In this document: piece after piece, positions 36,665-45,500 of the stretch
Layout of the letters: the number at the start of each line of letters is the position of its first letter
How positions within the stretch are numbered: the first letter of the stretch is position 1
Assembly (NCBI GenBank): GCA_022571515.1
Contig: JACZXQ010000003.1
Span: 170,112-234,111, forward strand
Direction of reading: 5' to 3'
Source: Gemmatimonadota bacterium
GTDB lineage: Bacteria; Gemmatimonadota; Gemmatimonadetes; Longimicrobiales; Gaopeijiaceae
Length of the DNA: 64,000 nt
Made by a program: the position numbers and the translations under genes
Notes under the pieces: model-generated
Databases searched by the model: none
What the model saw: only the letters and a program-made list of their open reading frames with translations
Told to the model about the DNA's origin: nothing

Positions 36665-37417
36665 CTACGGAGACTCCGTCATATGAGGGAAAGCCCGGGT
36701 GAACGCCGATAGATAGACTCCGCCGGAGCCCGCGCTCGCGAGCGTCTCTGCGGCCGCTCCTGCAGTTGCACCTGTGGTGAGTACGTCGTCGACCAGCACG
36801 ATACACGCGCCCTGGATTCGTGGTTTCGCGTCTTCCCGGACCGAGAATGCACGTCTGACGTTAGCCAGGCGCTGGGAAGGGTGCAAGGACACCTGAGTCG
36901 TACCGCCAGGGCGGCGAAGGAGGGTGTCTAGAACGGGCTGCCCTGTCACTTCGGCGACCACTTCCGCGAGGAGTCGCGCTTGGTTGTAGCCCCTCCCGCG
37001 CTCCCGCGCTCGAGTCGTCGGCACCGGCACGACGAGGAAGGGCCGGCTCACGCCTGGGTGCACGCCAAGCCTCGCCATACGCTCACCCATCACCTCCGCC
37101 AAACCGGACCAGCCATCGTACTTGAGCGCGTGCACGAGCGCGTCCGCCGGAGGCCTCAGGATCGAGCACGCCCGCGCTCCCGACAGGGACGGCGGCCACC
37201 GCACGCATTCCGAACACGCCGCCTCGGCCCTCACTCCCGTCCCGAGTGGGAAATCGCAGCGCACACAACGAGGGTATGGTGGCTCGCGAAGCGTCGCGGC
37301 ACAGGCAGCGCAGACCAAGCCCGGCTCACGCTCGGGGGGGACGCGCACGCCACATCCGAGACAAGCCCGCGGAAGGAGGAGGTCCAGAAGATCCCGGCCG
37401 AGTGCCGCGGAGATCAT
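36665..37417 (-). CDS. comF: ComF-family phosphoribosyltransferase-like protein
   Basis: Resembles ComF, linked to natural DNA uptake in several bacteria. From the ATG at 37417 (250 residues) there is an N-terminal double zinc-ribbon (CLGCG, CAACA, CVRCD, CSECV) and a phosphoribosyltransferase fold ending in the PRPP-binding loop CIVLVDDVLTTGATAGA. The start overlaps the aroE stop as ATGA; the frame stays open further upstream but inside aroE. No other competence gene is in the window, so the role here is uncertain. Confidence 0.88.
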   Translation of the reverse strand: MISAALGRDLLDLLLPRACLGCGVRVPPEREPGLVCAACAATLREPPYPRCVRCDFPLGTGVRAEAACSECVRWPPSLSGARACSILRPPADALVHALKYDGWSGLAEVMGERMARLGVHPGVSRPFLVVPVPTTRARERGRGYNQARLLAEVVAEVTGQPVLDTLLRRPGGTTQVSLHPSQRLANVRRAFSVREDAKPRIQGACIVLVDDVLTTGATAGAAAETLASAGSGGVYLSAFTRAFPHMTESP

Positions 37418-38256
37418 ATCCCCGCCACTCTCCGGAGCGCGCCGCGCATCGCCTCGACCGGCGCCGGCCGATCCCACCAACGCTCGAAAGAGACCGCTCC
37501 CTGCTGGATGAGCATCTCCAGGCCATCGGCGGCCCGGATCCCGAGGGCCTCCGCTGCGCGAACGAACGGGGTGGCCTCCGGCCCGTACACGAGATCCATG
37601 ACGGCGCCGGCCCGGGACAGCAGTCCGAGATCCACGGGAAGCGGATCGTCCGCCGACAAACCCAGTCGCGTCGTGTTGACCACGAGATCGAAGTCCAGAC
37701 CTTCGACCTCCTGGGCGCGCTCCACCACGCGCACTTTTTCACCTCCGATGCGACGTGATACGGCGCGAGCCCGGTCCACGGTTCGATTGAGGAGGAAGAT
37801 CGCTGAGACCTCGGCGTCGAGCAGCGATACCAAGGCCGCACGCGCTGCGCCGCCCGCTCCGAGGACCAACACGCGGAACCCCTTCGGCGCGTGGCCGAGA
37901 AATGACATCAAGGCCCGCCCGAAGCCATCGACGTCAGTGTTGTCGCCGTGGACCTTGCCGTCCACCCCCCAGAACGTGTTGCAGGCACCGGTCCGCAGAA
38001 CGGCCTCCGAGGAGATGTCCAACACCGAGGCCGCCTTCTCCTTGTGCGGCAGGGTGACATTCCCTCCCCCACCCGCCCGCGCGATGCCACCGATGAAGCC
38101 CGGAAGGTCTTTCTCGCTGCACGTGAGCGCTAGGTATACGCCGTCCACACCAGTCTCCCGGAAGGCCGCATTCTGCACGACCGGAGAGAGCGAATGCTCC
38201 ACCGGGTCGCCAAGCACCACCAAGAGTCGCGTCCCGGACGTGATCGATCGGGTCAT
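37414..38256 (-). CDS. aroE: shikimate dehydrogenase (NADP)
   Basis: Reduces 3-dehydroshikimate in aromatic amino-acid synthesis. 280 residues: substrate site GDPVEHSLSPVVQNAAF and GNVTLPHKEKA (catalytic Lys), NTDVDGFGRAL, and the NADP-binding VLVLGAGGAARAALVSLL with NRTVDRA, whose Arg suits the NADP phosphate. The start overlaps the phosphatase stop by 4 bp and the stop overlaps the comF start, a tightly coupled set. Confidence 0.95.
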   Translation of the reverse strand: MTRSITSGTRLLVVLGDPVEHSLSPVVQNAAFRETGVDGVYLALTCSEKDLPGFIGGIARAGGGGNVTLPHKEKAASVLDISSEAVLRTGACNTFWGVDGKVHGDNTDVDGFGRALMSFLGHAPKGFRVLVLGAGGAARAALVSLLDAEVSAIFLLNRTVDRARAVSRRIGGEKVRVVERAQEVEGLDFDLVVNTTRLGLSADDPLPVDLGLLSRAGAVMDLVYGPEATPFVRAAEALGIRAADGLEMLIQQGAVSFERWWDRPAPVEAMRGALRRVAGI

Positions 38257-38738
38257 GGGGCGATCGTGGACTGCAAACGGATCAGCATCTCTTCGACCAT
38301 CGTGGCGATACGCTCATAGGTGCGGGTATACTCCTCGTCCGAGCCACCGAACGGGTCGGGTACGGTAGGCACTGCGCCGTCCTCGGCCTCCGGCACAAAC
38401 GACCCCAGTTGCGCCGCCTTTTCGGCACCCCCCAGGTCGGAGACGTCGTGCATGTGGGTAGGCGACATTGGCAGGATCAAGTTGGCCCACTCCACCATTT
38501 CGACGGACAACGGTTGGCTCACGTGGGCTTCTAGATCCAGTCCCGCGGCGAACGCCGCCCTGAGGGCTCCTCCGCTCGCGCCACCCCCCTGATACGCCGA
38601 CGTGCCAGCGGAGCGGACACTCACGTGATCCCATCCCCGCTCCTGGAACGCCCGCCGCGCGATGACCACCGCCATCGGGCTTCGGCACGTGTTGCCTGTG
38701 CAAACGAACAGCACGTTGAACGGCACTCGCTCACCCAT
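38253..38738 (-). CDS. low-molecular-weight protein-tyrosine phosphatase-like
   Basis: 161 residues with the LMW-PTP/arsenate-reductase P-loop CTGNTCRS (Cys13 to Ser20) near the N-terminus and a C-terminal acid motif VPDPFGGSDEEYTRTYE (general acid Asp in DPF). The gap between P-loop and the acid loop is normal. It overlaps tsaC/sua5 by 8 bp and aroE by 4 bp. In many bacteria this phosphatase gene is a neighbour of sua5; substrate unknown, tyrosine dephosphorylation being the likeliest. Confidence 0.9.
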   Translation of the reverse strand: MGERVPFNVLFVCTGNTCRSPMAVVIARRAFQERGWDHVSVRSAGTSAYQGGGASGGALRAAFAAGLDLEAHVSQPLSVEMVEWANLILPMSPTHMHDVSDLGGAEKAAQLGSFVPEAEDGAVPTVPDPFGGSDEEYTRTYERIATMVEEMLIRLQSTIAP

Positions 38739-39396
38739 CGCTGCCGGCCTTCACACCTGGGAGCACACAGCGGACACGTTCGAGCGGTACCGTGCCTTCC
38801 CTCAGCATCACGGGCTGGTCTCCGGAACAGTCGATGATGGTGGACGCCGTCGACGGATCGAGTCGCCCACCATCCAGGATCAGAAGATCCTTACCCAGGC
38901 CGAGCGACTCGACGGCGTCGGCCAGCTCGGCTGACGACAGGGCCGGTGGCTCACCGGGCGCGTTGACACTCGTGGAGATCAACGGCGCACGCAACGTGTT
39001 CACCAGGTCCGCGATCAGGGGATGCGAGCTCATCCGGACCGCCACGGTTCCCTCGGGGCTCCGGACGCCCGGAGGAAATCGCCCGGTCTCGTCTCGCAGA
39101 ACGATGGTCAGGGAGCCGGGCCAGAACACGTCGGCGAGATCATTGGCGGCAGGAGTCCAAGCCAAGTGGTCCACGCTCTCTCGTGACGGAACGAGCAGAA
39201 GGAATGGCTTGTCCGCTTCCCTGTTCTTGGCTGCCACGAGGGCTCCCAGCACTGAGTCCACCACCACACCACCCAACCCATACACCGTCTCCGTGGGGTA
39301 AACCAGCAACCCGCCGGCCTCGAGGTGAACGACGACCGGGCCGAGATCGGGGCTGCCCATCGGATAGGACCTGAAGTCGAGTGTCGCGCCACTCAC
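38731..39396 (-). CDS. tsaC: threonylcarbamoyl-AMP synthase (Sua5/YciO/YrdC)
   Basis: Makes the activated intermediate for t6A37 modification of tRNAs that read ANN codons. The 221-residue protein has the ribosome-binding-like domain signatures LLVYPTETVYGLGG, AAKNREADKPFLLLVPS, FWPGSLTIVLR and VAVRMSSHPL...PLISTSVNAPG. It lacks the extra C-terminal Sua5 domain, so TsaC fits better than Sua5. Start codon is GTG, overlapping the ispD stop as GTGA. Confidence 0.93.
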   Translation of the reverse strand: MSGATLDFRSYPMGSPDLGPVVVHLEAGGLLVYPTETVYGLGGVVVDSVLGALVAAKNREADKPFLLLVPSRESVDHLAWTPAANDLADVFWPGSLTIVLRDETGRFPPGVRSPEGTVAVRMSSHPLIADLVNTLRAPLISTSVNAPGEPPALSSAELADAVESLGLGKDLLILDGGRLDPSTASTIIDCSGDQPVMLREGTVPLERVRCVLPGVKAGSDG

Positions 39397-40094
39397 CGGT
39401 AACCGAGGTCCATCAGCAGCTTCGCGAGCGCCAGATCCTCCGGCCGGGTCACCTTGAGGTTGCTTGCGGGTGACGAGACCATCACGACCCGGCTGCCGGC
39501 GCGCTCGACCACACCCGAGTCGTCCGTGGCGGGCCAGTCCTCAGCGATCGCACGCTCGTACGCGTTCTCCAGCACGCTCCGCGGAAAAGCCTGAGGTGTC
39601 TGTGCGTGCCACAAATCCGTCCGGTCCGGCGTCTCAACGATGTGCCGGTCCTCCCCCACCCGCTTCAACGTGTCCACCGCTTGATATCCGGCCACCGCGC
39701 CCAAGCCTTCGCGCGCAATGCGAATGCACTCCTCGATGACCTCTTTGGACACGAGTGGGCGGGCCCCATCGTGGACGACCACTGTCTCGACATCTCCGGG
39801 AAGCGCCTGAAGCGCGGACCACACCGAATCTCGGCGGGTCTCACCGCCGGGAACGAGAATGACCCTCGGATCCAGGTCGACGAGAAAGTCGGGCGGCTCG
39901 ATCAGATCGTCCTCGGGCAACGCTACCGCCACCGCGACGACCTCGGTCAGGTCCAGGAACGGCCGTATCGACCAGAGGAGTACCGGCTCACCCCCCAACT
40001 CGAGATACTGCTTGCGCACGCCGCCCATGCGTTTGCCAAGCCCCGCGGCGGGCACGGCGACTCCGACCGCCGCTCCACCCCCGTTAGCCGGCAC
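39393..40094 (-). CDS. ispD: 2-C-methyl-D-erythritol 4-phosphate cytidylyltransferase
   Basis: Third step of the non-mevalonate isoprenoid pathway: attaches CMP to methylerythritol phosphate. The nucleotide-binding start AAGLGKRMGGVRKQYLELGG, then RRDSVWSAL, VVVHDGARPLVS and a Lys in NLKVTRPEDLALA are all present. I start it at a GTG at 40094, 11 bp after the dnaB stop, giving 233 residues, the normal length. The frame stays open far upstream through dnaB, but that part is not protein-like. No clear ribosome-binding site is at standard spacing. Confidence 0.92.
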   Translation of the reverse strand: MPANGGGAAVGVAVPAAGLGKRMGGVRKQYLELGGEPVLLWSIRPFLDLTEVVAVAVALPEDDLIEPPDFLVDLDPRVILVPGGETRRDSVWSALQALPGDVETVVVHDGARPLVSKEVIEECIRIAREGLGAVAGYQAVDTLKRVGEDRHIVETPDRTDLWHAQTPQAFPRSVLENAYERAIAEDWPATDDSGVVERAGSRVVMVSSPASNLKVTRPEDLALAKLLMDLGYR

Positions 40095-40105
40095 GGGAGC
40101 GCCGG

Positions 40106-41554
40106 TCAAACTCCCCCGAAATCGCCCAACGAGGTGTCCACCTCCCGCTGGCTTCCACGGGAGACCGAGTCGAACCGCGTGTAGGCCTTGTTGAAGTAGA
40201 GGTGCACGGTCCCTGTTGGCCCGTTTCGTTGCTTCCCTATGATGAGTTCCGCCTTGCCTTCGATCGAGTTCCCATCCTTGTCGACCGGGCCAAGGTAGTA
40301 TTCGGGGCGGTACAGAAACATGACTAGATCGGCATCCTGCTCGATGCTGCCGCTCTCCCTCAGGTCCGAGAGCTGGGGGCGGCGGTCGGTACGCTGCTCC
40401 GGCGCACGGCTGAGCTGGCTGAGGGCCACGACGGGAATCTCCAACTCTCGCGCGAGGGACTTGAGGCCCCGTGAGATCTCGCTCACCTCCTGGTTGCGGC
40501 TCTCCGATCTCCGGTTCCCGGCCATGAGCTGCATGTAATCGATCATCAACATGCCGAGCTCCTTGCCGTCCCGGCGCAGGTCGGCTTGGAGCCTGCGGGC
40601 CTTCGCCCTCATCTCGAGCACGGTGTTGCCGGGCGAGTCGTCGATCCAGAGGGGGGCCGTATTCAGGTGGCCGGCCGCCGCCGCGAGACGCTGATACTCC
40701 TCCGAACTCAGCTTTCCTTGGCGGAGCTTCAGGGCGTCGACACGGCCCTCGGCACACAGAAGGCGCTGGACGAGCTGCTCCTTGGACATCTCCAGCGAGA
40801 AGATGGCCACCGGCGTACCGAGCTCGATCGCGGCGTTCTGCGCAATGTTGAGGACCAACGATGTCTTCCCCATGGCCGGGCGCCCAGCCACGATGATCAG
40901 GTCACCCTTCTGGAACCCCGTCGTCTCGTAGTCGAGATCCGGGTAACCCGTTGCCAACCCCGTGATGCCCGTGTCGGACTCCTGAAGGCGCTCGATGTGC
41001 TCGAATGTGGGCCAGAGGATTTCCTTGATCCAAACGAACCCGTCTCGCGAGTGGCTCTGCGCGACCTGAAAGACCCTCTGCTCGGCATGGTCCAGCACGT
41101 CCTCGACCTGGGCCTCACCCTGCTCGTACACGTCCCTTATGATGCTCGACGCCGCGTCGATCAGCCGGCGCAGGAGCGCCTTGTCCCGCACGATCCGGGC
41201 GTGGTACTCGATGTTGGCGGCGGTCGGCACGGCGCTCAGCAGCTCGGCGAGATACGTAGCCCCTCCCGTATCCTCGAATTCGTCGGTCTTCTTGAGCTCT
41301 TCGCTGAGCGTGATCACGTCCACCACGTCTCCGCGCTCGAAGAGCCGGACCATCGATCGGAAAAGCCGGCGGTTGGCCTCCCGGTAGAACATGGAGTCGT
41401 TGACGACTTCCACTGCGCTCGCCACGGCGTCGCCGTCGATCAGCATTCCGCCGAGCACCGAAACCTCGGCTTCGAGCGAGTAGGGGGGCTGCCGGTCAAA
41501 GCCTGTTGCCAGCATGCTTTCCACGGGCGTGGAGACGGCTTCTGGTAGGTTCAT
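40106..41554 (-). CDS. dnaB: replicative DNA helicase
   Basis: Hexameric helicase of the replication fork. 482 residues: N-terminal domain (PPYSLEAEVSVLGGMLIDGDA), a linker, then the RecA-like motor with Walker A GRPAMGKTSLVLN (about residues 225-237), Walker B MLMIDYMQLM, and the arginine-finger region QNGPTG-like (GKQRNGPTGTVHLYF). No intein interrupts the Walker A or later motifs. Flanked by ispD and uracil-DNA glycosylase with 11-19 bp gaps. Confidence 0.97.
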   Translation of the reverse strand: MNLPEAVSTPVESMLATGFDRQPPYSLEAEVSVLGGMLIDGDAVASAVEVVNDSMFYREANRRLFRSMVRLFERGDVVDVITLSEELKKTDEFEDTGGATYLAELLSAVPTAANIEYHARIVRDKALLRRLIDAASSIIRDVYEQGEAQVEDVLDHAEQRVFQVAQSHSRDGFVWIKEILWPTFEHIERLQESDTGITGLATGYPDLDYETTGFQKGDLIIVAGRPAMGKTSLVLNIAQNAAIELGTPVAIFSLEMSKEQLVQRLLCAEGRVDALKLRQGKLSSEEYQRLAAAAGHLNTAPLWIDDSPGNTVLEMRAKARRLQADLRRDGKELGMLMIDYMQLMAGNRRSESRNQEVSEISRGLKSLARELEIPVVALSQLSRAPEQRTDRRPQLSDLRESGSIEQDADLVMFLYRPEYYLGPVDKDGNSIEGKAELIIGKQRNGPTGTVHLYFNKAYTRFDSVSRGSQREVDTSLGDFGGV

Positions 41555-41573
41555 CGCGCGGCCCTAAAACAGA

Positions 41574-42356
41574 TCAACGGTTGTCCAGCACCTGCCGGAG
41601 GAGTTGGAGGTCGTCCCAAGCGGGGCGAGTCCAGCCCCGGTTCCTCAGCAGTGCGGCCGGATGATAGGTGACAATAAGAGGAACGCCCTCGTAGGAGTAG
41701 ATCTCGCCGCGCAACCGGCCGAGGGGCTTGGACGCTCCGGTGAGCAGCTTGGCGGAGAACGTCCCGACCGCGAGGATCACCTCCGGCGCCACCAACTCGA
41801 TTTGACGCTTCAGGTAGGGTGAACACGACTCGATCTCGTCCTGCATGGGATCGCGATTTCCGGGCGGCCGGCACTTGAGGACATTACAAATGTAGACCGA
41901 GTCCCGGCGCGAGAGATCGATTGAGGCAAGCATCAGGTCCAGCAGCTTGCCGGCCTGCCCCACGAACGGAAGGCCCGTCCGATCTTCGTTGGCGCCCGGC
42001 GCCTCGCCCACGACCATGAGTCTGGCCGTCGGGTTTCCGTCCGAGAAGACCACGTTGGACCGGTCGCGGGCCAGCCGGCAACGCTGGCACCCCATCGCCG
42101 CCTGTCTGAGGGCGTCGTAGTCGAGGGCCGAGAGATCGAGGGTGTCTGGGGTGGGGGACGGAGCTATTTCGGCCTCCGTCGGCGATGACGCCTGCGTGGC
42201 GCTCCTACCCACCGGGACAGCGTTTCCGGTCCGGTCGGCGACAAAGGCGAGCGCTTCGTCACGCGTGAGCCCGTCCATGTAGAGGTCCCCGGCCCCCAAC
42301 TCCTCCCGCTGCCTGAAGAATCTCGCGACCTCCTCGAGCCGGCCCTTCCCCTTCAC
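41574..42356 (-). CDS. uracil-DNA glycosylase, type 4 (4Fe-4S)
   Basis: Removes uracil from DNA. 260 residues from the GTG at 42356, chosen because it overlaps the coaBC stop as GTGA. The type 4 features are the Fe-S cysteines (MGCQRCRLARDR; later CNVLKCRPP and C in ESCSPYL), the active-site VVGEAPGANEDRTGLPFVGQAG, and the C-terminal VTYHPAALLRN. It has an N-terminal charged extension of about 80 residues before the first Fe-S cysteine. This family is also found as the DNA-polymerase-linked Dpo domain, but here it stands alone. Confidence 0.92.
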   Translation of the reverse strand: MKGKGRLEEVARFFRQREELGAGDLYMDGLTRDEALAFVADRTGNAVPVGRSATQASSPTEAEIAPSPTPDTLDLSALDYDALRQAAMGCQRCRLARDRSNVVFSDGNPTARLMVVGEAPGANEDRTGLPFVGQAGKLLDLMLASIDLSRRDSVYICNVLKCRPPGNRDPMQDEIESCSPYLKRQIELVAPEVILAVGTFSAKLLTGASKPLGRLRGEIYSYEGVPLIVTYHPAALLRNRGWTRPAWDDLQLLRQVLDNR

Positions 42357-43603
42357 TCTCCCTCCCCCAACAGGGCTGCCACGCCCTGGAGGATACGCTC
42401 GGCCAGTTCGTGCTTGGTCATGGTCGGCAGCGCTTCCGGTTCTCCTTCGCGCCACACGAGTGTCGCCACGTTGGTGTCCACGTCGAAGCCGGCCAGTGGG
42501 TCCGTGGCGTCGTTCGCTACGATGAGGTCGAATCCCTTGTCATCCAGCTTTCGCTGGGCGTTCTCCACCAGGTCGGACGTCTCGAGAGCGAAGCCCACCG
42601 TAACGGCTCCGCCCCGTCGCAGACTCTTCGTCTCGGCGGCGATATCGGGGTTGGCCGTGAGCCCAATTTGAAATTCCGGACCCACCTCCGCCCGTTTGAG
42701 CTTGTCCTCGGAAGGGTCAGTGGGCCTGAAATCGGCCACGGCCGCCGCGAAGATGTTCAGGTCGGTCTCGCCGACGCGTTCGCCGACCGCCGCGTGCATT
42801 TCCAGGGCTGTTTCGACCGATACGATCTCAGGCCCATACGGTGCCGGCACAGCGACCGGTCCGGCCACCACGCACACGTCCGCCCCGCGCAGCCACGCGG
42901 CCTCCGCCAGGGCGAACCCCATGCGCCCCGACGAGCGGTTGCCCAGATAGCGCACCGGATCCAGAGGCTCGCGCGTCGGGCCGGCGGTGATGAGCACCTT
43001 CCTACCGGTGAACGCGGGGTCGGCGCCCAAAGCCCGCCCGATTTCCTGGACGATGTAGCCAGGCTCCAGCATTCGCCCGGGACCCTCACCCTCGCCAAAC
43101 GCGAGCGGTCCTGAGGCGGGCCCGACGATCGCATAACCCAGTGCCTCATGCAGGTGCTTCAGATTCCGCTGGGTCTGGGGATGTGCGAACATGCGGTCGT
43201 TCATCGCCGGGCTGATCAGAACCGGCGCCCGCGTGGCCAAGAGCGTCGTCGAAAGAAGGTCGTTCGCCCGTCCCTGCGCGGCCCGCGCGATAAAATCCGC
43301 GGTCGTGGGAGCGACACACACGACGTCCGCGTCGTAGCCCAAACGAATGTGCTGCGCAGCGCCGTCGGCCGAAAAGAGGTCGGTGAGGGCGGGTCGTCCC
43401 GTGACACCCTCGAAAGAGAGGGGCCGGACGAAACGTCCGGCCCCAGCCGTCATGACAACATCGACCTCGGCTCCGAGCCGCGTGAGATCACGAGCAACCT
43501 GGACGGATTTGTAGGCGGCGATCCCACCCGTGACGCCCAGGACCACGCGACGCCCCACCCAAGGGGGCCGAGGCGTCAGCGCCGGCGGCACGCTCCCGAA
43601 CAC
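42353..43603 (-). CDS. coaBC: bifunctional phosphopantothenoylcysteine decarboxylase / synthetase
   Basis: Two consecutive steps of coenzyme A synthesis. The N-terminal decarboxylase part has VLGVTGGIAAYKSVQVARDL, an FMN-site Ser/His region, the active-site PAMNDRM block and APTTADFIARAA; the C-terminal ligase part has KVLITAGPTREPLDPVRYLGNRSSGRMG and AAAVADFRP. 416 residues, normal. The start codon is GTG at 43603, 26 bp after rpoZ. Confidence 0.95.
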   Translation of the reverse strand: MFGSVPPALTPRPPWVGRRVVLGVTGGIAAYKSVQVARDLTRLGAEVDVVMTAGAGRFVRPLSFEGVTGRPALTDLFSADGAAQHIRLGYDADVVCVAPTTADFIARAAQGRANDLLSTTLLATRAPVLISPAMNDRMFAHPQTQRNLKHLHEALGYAIVGPASGPLAFGEGEGPGRMLEPGYIVQEIGRALGADPAFTGRKVLITAGPTREPLDPVRYLGNRSSGRMGFALAEAAWLRGADVCVVAGPVAVPAPYGPEIVSVETALEMHAAVGERVGETDLNIFAAAVADFRPTDPSEDKLKRAEVGPEFQIGLTANPDIAAETKSLRRGGAVTVGFALETSDLVENAQRKLDDKGFDLIVANDATDPLAGFDVDTNVATLVWREGEPEALPTMTKHELAERILQGVAALLGEGE

Positions 43604-43629
43604 CGGAAGGTCGCGGAGGTCCTCAGTCC

Positions 43630-43851
43630 CTATTTCTCCACACGGCGCTTCTGAACGAGCCGAAACTCGATCTGCCCAGACACAAGGGCCTCGAGCGCCT
43701 TGGTCGTGAGCTTCTTCTCTTCGCCGAGTGGCAACGTCTCCCGCGGGAGCGAGTTGAGCTCCCGGGCATACTTTGCGGCCACCAGGACACCCAAGTACTT
43801 GCTCTGGGTGTGCTTCGCCGCTTCATCAGGAGTAAACACTCGCATGGTCAA
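43630..43851 (-). CDS. rpoZ: RNA polymerase omega subunit-like
   Basis: Short (73 residues) protein in the place where rpoZ is usual, between gmk and coaBC. It contains YLGVLVAAKYARELN, similar to the KYEAVLIAAKRARQIN-type core of omega, and KLTTKALEALVSGQIEF, the typical second helix. The N-terminal metal-free region (MRVFTPDEAAKHTQS) is shorter than enteric RpoZ. An ATG two codons in is an alternative start. Position and partial motif support the call. Confidence 0.82.
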   Translation of the reverse strand: MTMRVFTPDEAAKHTQSKYLGVLVAAKYARELNSLPRETLPLGEEKKLTTKALEALVSGQIEFRLVQKRRVEK

Positions 43852-43911
43852 TCACCTCTGGTATCTGTCCGACCGCATTGCGATGCCGCCGCGGTAGCCT
43901 AGTAAGATGGG

Positions 43912-44583
43912 CTAGTTCTGCTCCCCTGTGAACTCCCGTTCGATCAACAGGTCGATTTCCCTGCGCAAACGAGCGATGTCGTCTGCCAACACATCGGCCT
44001 CGCGAGGCCGTCCCGCGCCCGCCAATGCGATGTCCGTCACCTCGGCGACGGCGTCCGCAAGGTGCTCGTTCACGACCGCGAAGTCGAACTCCACCGCCGC
44101 CGCCAACTCCCCGCGTGCGTTGGTGAGCCGCCGAAGCACCTCGCCCTCTCGTTCGGTGCCTCGCCCCCTCAGGCGCTCGACAAGCACCTCCACGCTCGGA
44201 GGAAGGATGAACACGAGAAGGGCCTCGGGCACGACTTTCTTGAGCTGCCGCGCTCCCTGCACGTCGATGTCGAGAACAACTTGCTCTCCTCGGCTAGCCG
44301 GCTCGCTCAAGGCGCGCCGAAGGGTACCGTAGAGATGCCCGTGCACCTCGGCCCACTCCGCGAGTTCGCCCTCATCGCGCATCGCCTGGAACACTTCGGG
44401 CGACAGGAAGTGATAGTCCACGCCGTCGCGCTCGTGCACACGGCGCGGACGAGTGGTCGCCGACACGGAGAACACGAACCGATCCGAGCCGTCCACCAGG
44501 CTTCGTGCAATCGTAGTCTTCCCCGTGCCGCTGGGCGCAGCCAGGACGAGAGGAGGAAGCGGCGGCGGCACTCCTCGGCTCAC
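43912..44583 (-). CDS. gmk: guanylate kinase
   Basis: Phosphorylates GMP to GDP. 223 residues with the P-loop APSGTGKTTIARSL near residue 15, GMP-binding SVSATTRPRRVHERDGVDYHFLS and the lid VLDIDVQGARQLKK. The start codon is GTG at 44583 and overlaps the yicC stop as GTGA. The C-terminal 30 residues are a charged extension. Order yicC-gmk-rpoZ-coaBC is a common bacterial arrangement. Confidence 0.95.
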   Translation of the reverse strand: MSRGVPPPLPPLVLAAPSGTGKTTIARSLVDGSDRFVFSVSATTRPRRVHERDGVDYHFLSPEVFQAMRDEGELAEWAEVHGHLYGTLRRALSEPASRGEQVVLDIDVQGARQLKKVVPEALLVFILPPSVEVLVERLRGRGTEREGEVLRRLTNARGELAAAVEFDFAVVNEHLADAVAEVTDIALAGAGRPREADVLADDIARLRREIDLLIEREFTGEQN

Positions 44584-45473
44584 TCCACATTCTCCAACTG
44601 CTCACGAAGGCGTTCGATCTCTTCCTTGATCGCCACCGAGGCGCGACTGATTTCGGTGTCGTTCGCCTTCGATCCGATCGTGTTCGCCTCCCGGTGCATC
44701 TCCTGCACGATAAAGCCGAGCCGCTTGCCGGCCGGTTCAGCCACGTCACCCCCGAGCACTTCGGCGAAAAGCTCGAGGTGCGAGCGGAACCGAACCAGCT
44801 CCTCGTTGATGTCCCACTTTTCCGCCAGATAGGCGATCTCACGGGCCAGCCGGTCCTCATCGACGTCGGCCTGATCGGTGAGCTCGGCCACCGCTACCCG
44901 CAGGCGGTCACGCTCAGCGACGAGCCGCTCCGGCGCCCGGGCCGATACCTCGTCCAGGTGACCCGCGATCGCCTCGAGCCTGGCCTCCAGATCGGCCTGG
45001 AGCCTAGCCCCTTCAGCTTCCCTCATTCTGATCATCCCAGCGAGCGCCTGTTGGGTCAGCTCTTCGAGCATCTCGGGATCGATGTCGGTCGGGCTCGGCG
45101 AGGGATCGGGCGCGCGGAAGACGTCTCCGAAGCGGGTCAGATGCGACAGCGCGACCTCACCGGGCAGCGCGAGCTCGGCCTGCAGTTCGTTCAACAGTGA
45201 CACGTAGCGGGTGGCTCGCTCCAGGTCGAGTTCCGGAAGCGGCGCGGCGGCGCCACCCGAGTTGCGGTCGAACTGAAGCGAGAAGGTCACGTGGCCGCGG
45301 GCGATGCCGGCTCGGAGCCAACCCTGGATGTCTGCCTCCAGGCGGTCGAATCCGGGAGGGGTCCGTAGGGTGGCGTTGAAAAACCGGTGGTTCACGGTTT
45401 TCAGTTCGACCCGGAAGAAGCCTGTCTCGGTAGCCCGCTCCGCCTCACCGTACCCCGTCATACTACGAATCAT
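44580..45473 (-). CDS. yicC: YicC-family endoribonuclease-like protein
   Basis: Recognised by MIRSMTGYGEAERATETGFFRVELKTVNHRF split over the first 30 residues, a region of coiled-coil-like helices (about 150-240) and the C-terminal GKRLGFIVQEMHREANTIGSKAND. The length of 297 is typical. YicC is linked to RNA decay in enteric bacteria; in this organism the role is inferred from the family only. It is coupled to gmk. Confidence 0.93.
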   Translation of the reverse strand: MIRSMTGYGEAERATETGFFRVELKTVNHRFFNATLRTPPGFDRLEADIQGWLRAGIARGHVTFSLQFDRNSGGAAAPLPELDLERATRYVSLLNELQAELALPGEVALSHLTRFGDVFRAPDPSPSPTDIDPEMLEELTQQALAGMIRMREAEGARLQADLEARLEAIAGHLDEVSARAPERLVAERDRLRVAVAELTDQADVDEDRLAREIAYLAEKWDINEELVRFRSHLELFAEVLGGDVAEPAGKRLGFIVQEMHREANTIGSKANDTEISRASVAIKEEIERLREQLENVE

Positions 45474-45500
45474 TCGGACTCCTCCGGCATCGTGGGGTCT

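Noticed and set aside
39393..40757. Extended 454-codon version of ispD
   Set aside because: The N-terminal half runs through dnaB in another frame and is not protein-like; ispD begins at the GTG at 40094.
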